From Rhodococcoides kyotonense (GTDB taxonomy: Bacteria > Actinomycetota > Actinomycetes > Mycobacteriales > Mycobacteriaceae): a stretch of DNA of 64,000 nt. Location of the stretch: NCBI RefSeq assembly GCF_900188125.1, contig NZ_FZOW01000006.1, forward strand, positions 248,001 to 312,000. The letters run 5' to 3'. The notes beneath the pieces were generated by a model. The model ran no database searches, was not told the origin of the DNA, and saw only the letters and a list, made by a program, of their open reading frames with translations. Of the stretch, positions 60,196-64,000 are shown in pieces (position 1 is the first letter of the stretch; each line of letters opens with the position of its first letter). The position numbers were made by a program, and so were the translations under genes.

Positions 60196-63180
60196 TCACG
60201 ACGCCGCGTGGAGGCGGATCCGCGATCCGTCTCTCTCGCGGACGACGTGCAGTCTGCTCGGAATGCGTTGGCGCATCTCGTCGACGTGGCTGACGATGCC
60301 GACGACACGCCCGCCTGCGCGTAGCTCGTCGAGCACACCCATGACGGATTCGAGTGTCTCGGCGTCGAGCGTTCCGAAACCCTCGTCGATGAACATCGTG
60401 TCGAGCACAACCCCTCCCGATTCGGCGGCGACCACGTCCGCCAGACCGAGGGCCAGCGCGAGCGACGCCAGGAACGATTCGCCACCGGACAGAGTCTTCG
60501 CGGATCGAACGACGCCGGTGTAGTCGTCACGGATGTCGAGGCCCAATCCGCCTCGACGACCGCGCGATTCGGCTTCGTCGGAGTGAACGAACTCGTACCG
60601 CCCGCCCGACATTCGGTGCAGCCGAATCGATGCCGACTCGGCGACGTCCTCGAGTCTCGATGCCAGCACGTACGACCGCAGCGACATCTTGCGCGCATTC
60701 TGCCCCCGGCCGGCGACGACGTCGGCGAGCGCTGCGAGTTCGTCGTGCTTGGCCTGCATCGGCGCCGCGCGATCCACGGCAGCCCACAACTGGGCCGTCA
60801 ACTCCTCGACCTGTTCGGTCCTGCGCTTGCACTCGGCGTGTGTCGCGACGGCTGCATCCAGTTCCTCCGCAGCACGGGCGACCGCTGCGCGCGCCGGTTC
60901 GGTGTCGACGGCGTCGGTCCCCACGACCGCTGCGATCGCAGGCTCGGCGAGGACCTGTTCGGCGTGTGCGCGAACGTCGTTGGCTGCGGCGAGGTGTTTC
61001 TCGATCTCCGTCGCCCGACGCGCAGGCACGACGGCACGTGCTGCTTCCTCCGCCGACGCGAAACCGGACTCGGTGACGTACTGATCGAGTCGATCGGTGA
61101 CCGTCTGGACTACAGTCGCCGCGTCGGCCGACGCCACGCGCGCGTCGAGGAGAGCCGTCGACCGACGGATGAGCTGGTCGAGCCGATGCGTGCGCTGGTC
61201 GATGCTTTCCTCACCGTCGATCGCGCGTGCTAGTCGTGCGACCATCTGCTCGACCGACCGCAGAACCTGCTCACGCCTGGCCACGAGAGCCGCGGCCTCC
61301 GAACGTTGCTCGGCGACGACCGTAGCGATTCGTAGGTCCTCGGCCCGAAGGTCGTCGAGGCGTCGGCGACGGGCGTCGAGTGCGTCCGCGTCGGCGCGGG
61401 CGACGGTCAATGCCTGTGTGGCCGCGTCGAGTTCGGCTGCCAAGCCCGCGCTGTCGCGATCTCCCGACGTCTGCACCAGTGCGTCGATGGCTCGCAGCAG
61501 TGCCGCGACCTCGGCCGCACGGGTCTCGACCGTTGCGGCAGTGGCACGTTCGTCCTTGGCTGCAGCATCCTCGTCGGCCTTGGTGACGGTCGTGTCGGCG
61601 ACCTTTGCCGGGGCCGGATGCACCGTCGATCCGCAGACTCCGCACGGCTCACCGGTCACCAGGGCTGCGGCGAGTTCCGCGGCCATACCCGTCAGGCGTC
61701 GCTCCCGAAGATCCAGAAGGTGCTCCCGCGCAGTGTTGTGCGCGGTACGCGCAGCGTCGAGTGCCCTGTCCGCCTTGACGCGCGCAGCCCGCTTCTTCGT
61801 CAGCTCGATGGCCGCACGAACTGCCTCGGCGACGCGTGTCGAGGTGTCTGTGAGCGTCTCGATCGCGGCCGCGGCACGCACCGCGGCGTCGACCGACTGC
61901 TCTGCGGATTCGATTGCAGCGGGCAGTCCGTCGCGAGTACGCAGAAGCGTGGCGATCTGCTGCTCGATGGACTCGTGTTGCTGTGCGAGCGCACGGGCCG
62001 TGCGTTGCTCGTCGGCGGCGCGGCGCTCGACGGCGCGCAGTTCGTCGAGAACACCCACCTCGGTGGTCCACACTCGCACGGCGTCCGCAACGACCGCGCG
62101 TTCGTCCACTTCGGACGTCGAATCCAATTCGGCCAGAACAGAATCGGATCCTGGAACTGCCGCGAGCGAGCGCCCCGCGTCGAATGCCGATCGCATCGCC
62201 GCGGAAAGTGCAGCCTTCGCCGCGGCGCATTCCTGTGCCATGGCCGCAACAGGTCCGGCCGCGACGGACCTGTCGATCTCGCGGCGCAGGGTCTCGCGTT
62301 CGGTGGCGGACGACTGGAAGTCGGACAGTTGCTGCTGCGCGACGTCTCGTCGTTGCTGCGCCGTCGCGGTGGATTCGAGTCGGCCCAACTCTGCGACCGC
62401 CGACTCCGACACTGCACGCGCGGAAACCAGTGCAGCAGTGGCCGATCGGTGAGCACTCCGGCCTGCCTCGAGAAGTTCAGTGGCCCACTCGACGGGTGGA
62501 CGGTCGAGTTGCTCGGGCTCGCCTGCAGCGGTTGCGATTTTGCCCATCAGCTTGTCGATGGCTCTCGACGACGATTCCAGCTCGGCTGCACTCAGCCGAC
62601 GACGTTCCGCAAACCACTGCTCGACGTCCCCGAAGCGTGCCGTGTCGAACAACCGCTCGAGAAGGTTGCCACGCTCGTCGCTGTCCGCGCGCAGGAAACG
62701 CGCGAACTCCCCCTGCGGCAACAACACGACCTGAAAGAACTGATCCGCACTCATACCGAGGGCGAGACCGACGGCGTCACCGATCTCGTCGAGGCGCGTC
62801 AGGTTCTGGCCGGTGCCGTCGAGCCACGTGAGCGACGCCTTCGCGTTCTCCTTGGTGGTGCCGGTGCCGCGCTTCTTCGGCCGGAAGTACTCGGGGCTGC
62901 GCACGATCCGCACGCGCCGACCCCCGAGGGTCGCCTCCAGCGTCACCGACGGTGCGACGCCCGTCTCGGCGTGATCGGACAACAGCCGCTTGCCTTCTCG
63001 CCGAGCTCCCGGCACTGTGCCGTACAGCGCGAACGCGACTGCATCGAGCACCGTCGTCTTGCCTGCGCCGGTTCGGCCGTGCAGCAGGAACAACCCGTCT
63101 GCCCCGAGTGCATCGAAGTCGACGCACTCGGTCCCTCCGAACGGCCCGAAGGCCGTGATCTCGAGCCGGTGCAGCCTCAT
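60196..63180 (-). CDS. sbcC: Exonuclease SbcC ATPase subunit
   Basis: SMC-like subunit of the SbcCD nuclease (994 residues) that opens hairpin and cruciform DNA. Walker A is HGRTGAGKTTVLDAVAFALYG (Lys41); the long coiled coils (about 180-480 and 540-830) flank a zinc hook EPCGVCGSTVHPAPAK; the signature LSGGESFLASLALALGLADV and Walker B VVLDTMFIDEGFGTLD follow. Start overlaps the sbcD stop by 4 bp (ATGA). Relevant to the many palindromes seen elsewhere in the window, which SbcCD acts on. Confidence 0.95.
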   Translation of the reverse strand: MRLHRLEITAFGPFGGTECVDFDALGADGLFLLHGRTGAGKTTVLDAVAFALYGTVPGARREGKRLLSDHAETGVAPSVTLEATLGGRRVRIVRSPEYFRPKKRGTGTTKENAKASLTWLDGTGQNLTRLDEIGDAVGLALGMSADQFFQVVLLPQGEFARFLRADSDERGNLLERLFDTARFGDVEQWFAERRRLSAAELESSSRAIDKLMGKIATAAGEPEQLDRPPVEWATELLEAGRSAHRSATAALVSARAVSESAVAELGRLESTATAQQRRDVAQQQLSDFQSSATERETLRREIDRSVAAGPVAAMAQECAAAKAALSAAMRSAFDAGRSLAAVPGSDSVLAELDSTSEVDERAVVADAVRVWTTEVGVLDELRAVERRAADEQRTARALAQQHESIEQQIATLLRTRDGLPAAIESAEQSVDAAVRAAAAIETLTDTSTRVAEAVRAAIELTKKRAARVKADRALDAARTAHNTAREHLLDLRERRLTGMAAELAAALVTGEPCGVCGSTVHPAPAKVADTTVTKADEDAAAKDERATAATVETRAAEVAALLRAIDALVQTSGDRDSAGLAAELDAATQALTVARADADALDARRRRLDDLRAEDLRIATVVAEQRSEAAALVARREQVLRSVEQMVARLARAIDGEESIDQRTHRLDQLIRRSTALLDARVASADAATVVQTVTDRLDQYVTESGFASAEEAARAVVPARRATEIEKHLAAANDVRAHAEQVLAEPAIAAVVGTDAVDTEPARAAVARAAEELDAAVATHAECKRRTEQVEELTAQLWAAVDRAAPMQAKHDELAALADVVAGRGQNARKMSLRSYVLASRLEDVAESASIRLHRMSGGRYEFVHSDEAESRGRRGGLGLDIRDDYTGVVRSAKTLSGGESFLASLALALGLADVVAAESGGVVLDTMFIDEGFGTLDAETLESVMGVLDELRAGGRVVGIVSHVDEMRQRIPSRLHVVRERDGSRIRLHAAS

Positions 63181-64000
63181 GCGGACCGGCCGAACACTTC
63201 GTCGTGATCGACGTTCTCGACGTCCTTGCTGACATCGTCGCGCTGCACGGATGCCAAAGCACGTTCCAACAGCGCGATTTCGCGAGCTGTCGGTGCGCTG
63301 CGCATGTCGGTGACGAACGACGACGCGATGTCGATGTCGGTGCGGCCGCGCACCCGATCTCGATAGGTGAACTCCGAAGCGCCAACGGGCCGAACCCATT
63401 CGAGATGGATCGCGTGCGGAAAACGAGTGCGCAACGTCCGCATCGCGTCGACAGGACGCACCGGGTCGGTGAGAACCGCCGAGACGTAATGACCTTCCGC
63501 GTCGGCGAACTCGTCGCTCTCCAGCAATTCCTCCACGGTGCCCTGTACCTGGCTGAGCCCCCGAACGATCGGAAGATCGATCCGCTCGACCGCGCCGAGG
63601 CCGTCCGCGTTCAGATCGAGAATCCACACGGCCTTGCGATGACTACGCTCACCGAACGAGTACGGAAGCGGCGAGCCCGAGTAGCGGACGCGCTCGCTCA
63701 GCGTCTGCGGAGAATGCAAGTGGCCCAACGCCACATAATCGACGCCGTCGAACGCCGACGCGGGTGCGGTCTCCACACCTCCGGACGAGATGGTTCGCTC
63801 CGAACCCGTCGCCTCACCACCGACGATGAACGCGTGCGCCAGCACAACGGATCTGACGGATGCTCCGTCGGCGCGGCGACCGTCGAGGTCGTTCCTGACG
63901 CGCTGCATCGCTGCATCGAGAACCTCGGCGTGCGTACGCGCCGTCGGCACGTCGAGTTCTCCGCGCGTGGTTTCCGGCTCCAGATAAGGGATTCCGTAGA
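63177..64000 (-). CDS. sbcD: Exonuclease SbcD nuclease subunit (5' end beyond the window)
   Basis: Mn-dependent metallophosphatase-fold nuclease partner of SbcC. The visible part reads ...YGIPYLEPETTRGELD, VVLAHAFIVGGEATGSER, ALGHLHSPQTLSERVRYSGS (GHLH metal-binding motif), PYSFGERSHRKAVWIL. The N-terminal metal-binding motifs (GDxxD and GNHD) and start codon lie past base 64,000. Coupled to sbcC as in most bacteria. Confidence 0.93.
   Translation of the reverse strand, partial: YGIPYLEPETTRGELDVPTARTHAEVLDAAMQRVRNDLDGRRADGASVRSVVLAHAFIVGGEATGSERTISSGGVETAPASAFDGVDYVALGHLHSPQTLSERVRYSGSPLPYSFGERSHRKAVWILDLNADGLGAVERIDLPIVRGLSQVQGTVEELLESDEFADAEGHYVSAVLTDPVRPVDAMRTLRTRFPHAIHLEWVRPVGASEFTYRDRVRGRTDIDIASSFVTDMRSAPTAREIALLERALASVQRDDVSKDVENVDHDEVFGRSA

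Noticed and set aside
1-64000. tRNA or rRNA genes
   Set aside because: No cloverleaf-like TTCGAATC/T-arm pattern in an intergenic position and no rRNA-like conserved stretch was found by eye; a tRNA scan would settle it.

Overview
The window is high-GC, densely packed actinobacterial DNA. Several genes point to a mycolic-acid-containing member of the Mycobacteriales, most likely Rhodococcus: an antigen-85-type mycolyltransferase, PimE, LpqW, MshB (mycothiol), FbiC (coenzyme F420), wax-ester/triacylglycerol synthase proteins and FadD36. The genus is inferred from gene content; no rRNA gene is present. Much of positions 1-31,000 contains the same genes as the Mycobacterium tuberculosis Rv1155-Rv1202 neighbourhood (dapE/dapD, fadD36, dapC-fdxC, fbiC, mshB, lpqW, typA, mutT2, pimE, an Rv1157c-like exported protein), rearranged and without narGHJI. 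No tRNA, rRNA or CRISPR array was seen.

Layout. 1-1,827: lysine/diaminopimelate genes dapE (cut by the window edge) and dapD, divergent. 1,942-5,008: a translationally coupled trio made of a MinD-like protein lacking both P-loop lysines, a stand-alone CYP102-like P450 and a GAF/PAS-like protein. 5,005-8,853: lumazine synthase, DUF1810, an Rv1155-like F420/FMN protein, a CHAP protein, FadD36 and a very acidic protein. 8,825-11,341: MerR regulator, SulP transporter and LysE exporter, with a perfect 26-bp palindrome over the presumed sulP promoter. 11,351-16,232: dapC, fdxC, an unknown gene and fbiC. 16,299-18,999: two PH-domain membrane proteins and UdgB. 18,926-24,207 (leftward): typA, lpqW, mshB, a 52-codon small gene and a membrane protein. 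24,395-26,492: a small basic Cys-rich protein, mutT2, a pterin dehydratase and pimE, tightly overlapping. 26,706-31,240: two paralogous exported proteins, an MFS pump, a Tat-exported Rv2525c homologue followed by a 24-codon ORF, and TerD. 31,245-36,642: a lipid region with an SDR, a divergent WS/DGAT pair, an acetate-type transporter and a lysin-B-like hydrolase. 37,498-39,063: a palindromic repeat cluster split by an intact IS3-family (IS150-group) element with 3-bp target duplication. 39,070-44,961: mycolyltransferase, amylosucrase-like enzyme, SDR, two-domain VOC protein and a winged-helix HTH_42/AlkZ-like protein. 45,113-47,938: TetR-esterase operon and a RelBE-type toxin-antitoxin pair, bracketed by a second palindromic repeat family. 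48,077-54,254: ychF, an F420-type oxidoreductase, a dispanin-like gene bracketed by a third palindromic repeat family, and the Entner-Doudoroff pair edd-eda divergent from a ROK regulator. 54,392-64,000: cstA-ybdD, alkA-ogt (alkylation repair), an AI-2E-family membrane protein, and sbcC-sbcD (sbcD cut by the window end).

Themes. F420 chemistry recurs (fbiC, Rv1155-like protein, LLM oxidoreductase), as does cell-envelope lipid and glycolipid work (pimE, lpqW, mycolyltransferase, WS/DGATs, lysin-B-like hydrolase) and DNA repair (udgB, mutT2, alkA, ogt, sbcCD). Gene packing is extreme: divergent start codons only 14-35 bp apart and convergent genes overlapping by up to 74 bp. The most distinctive unexplained content is the degenerate-ATPase/P450 cassette, three unrelated families of intergenic palindromes (one supplying the 3' end of a gene, another hit by an IS) and two very small genes.
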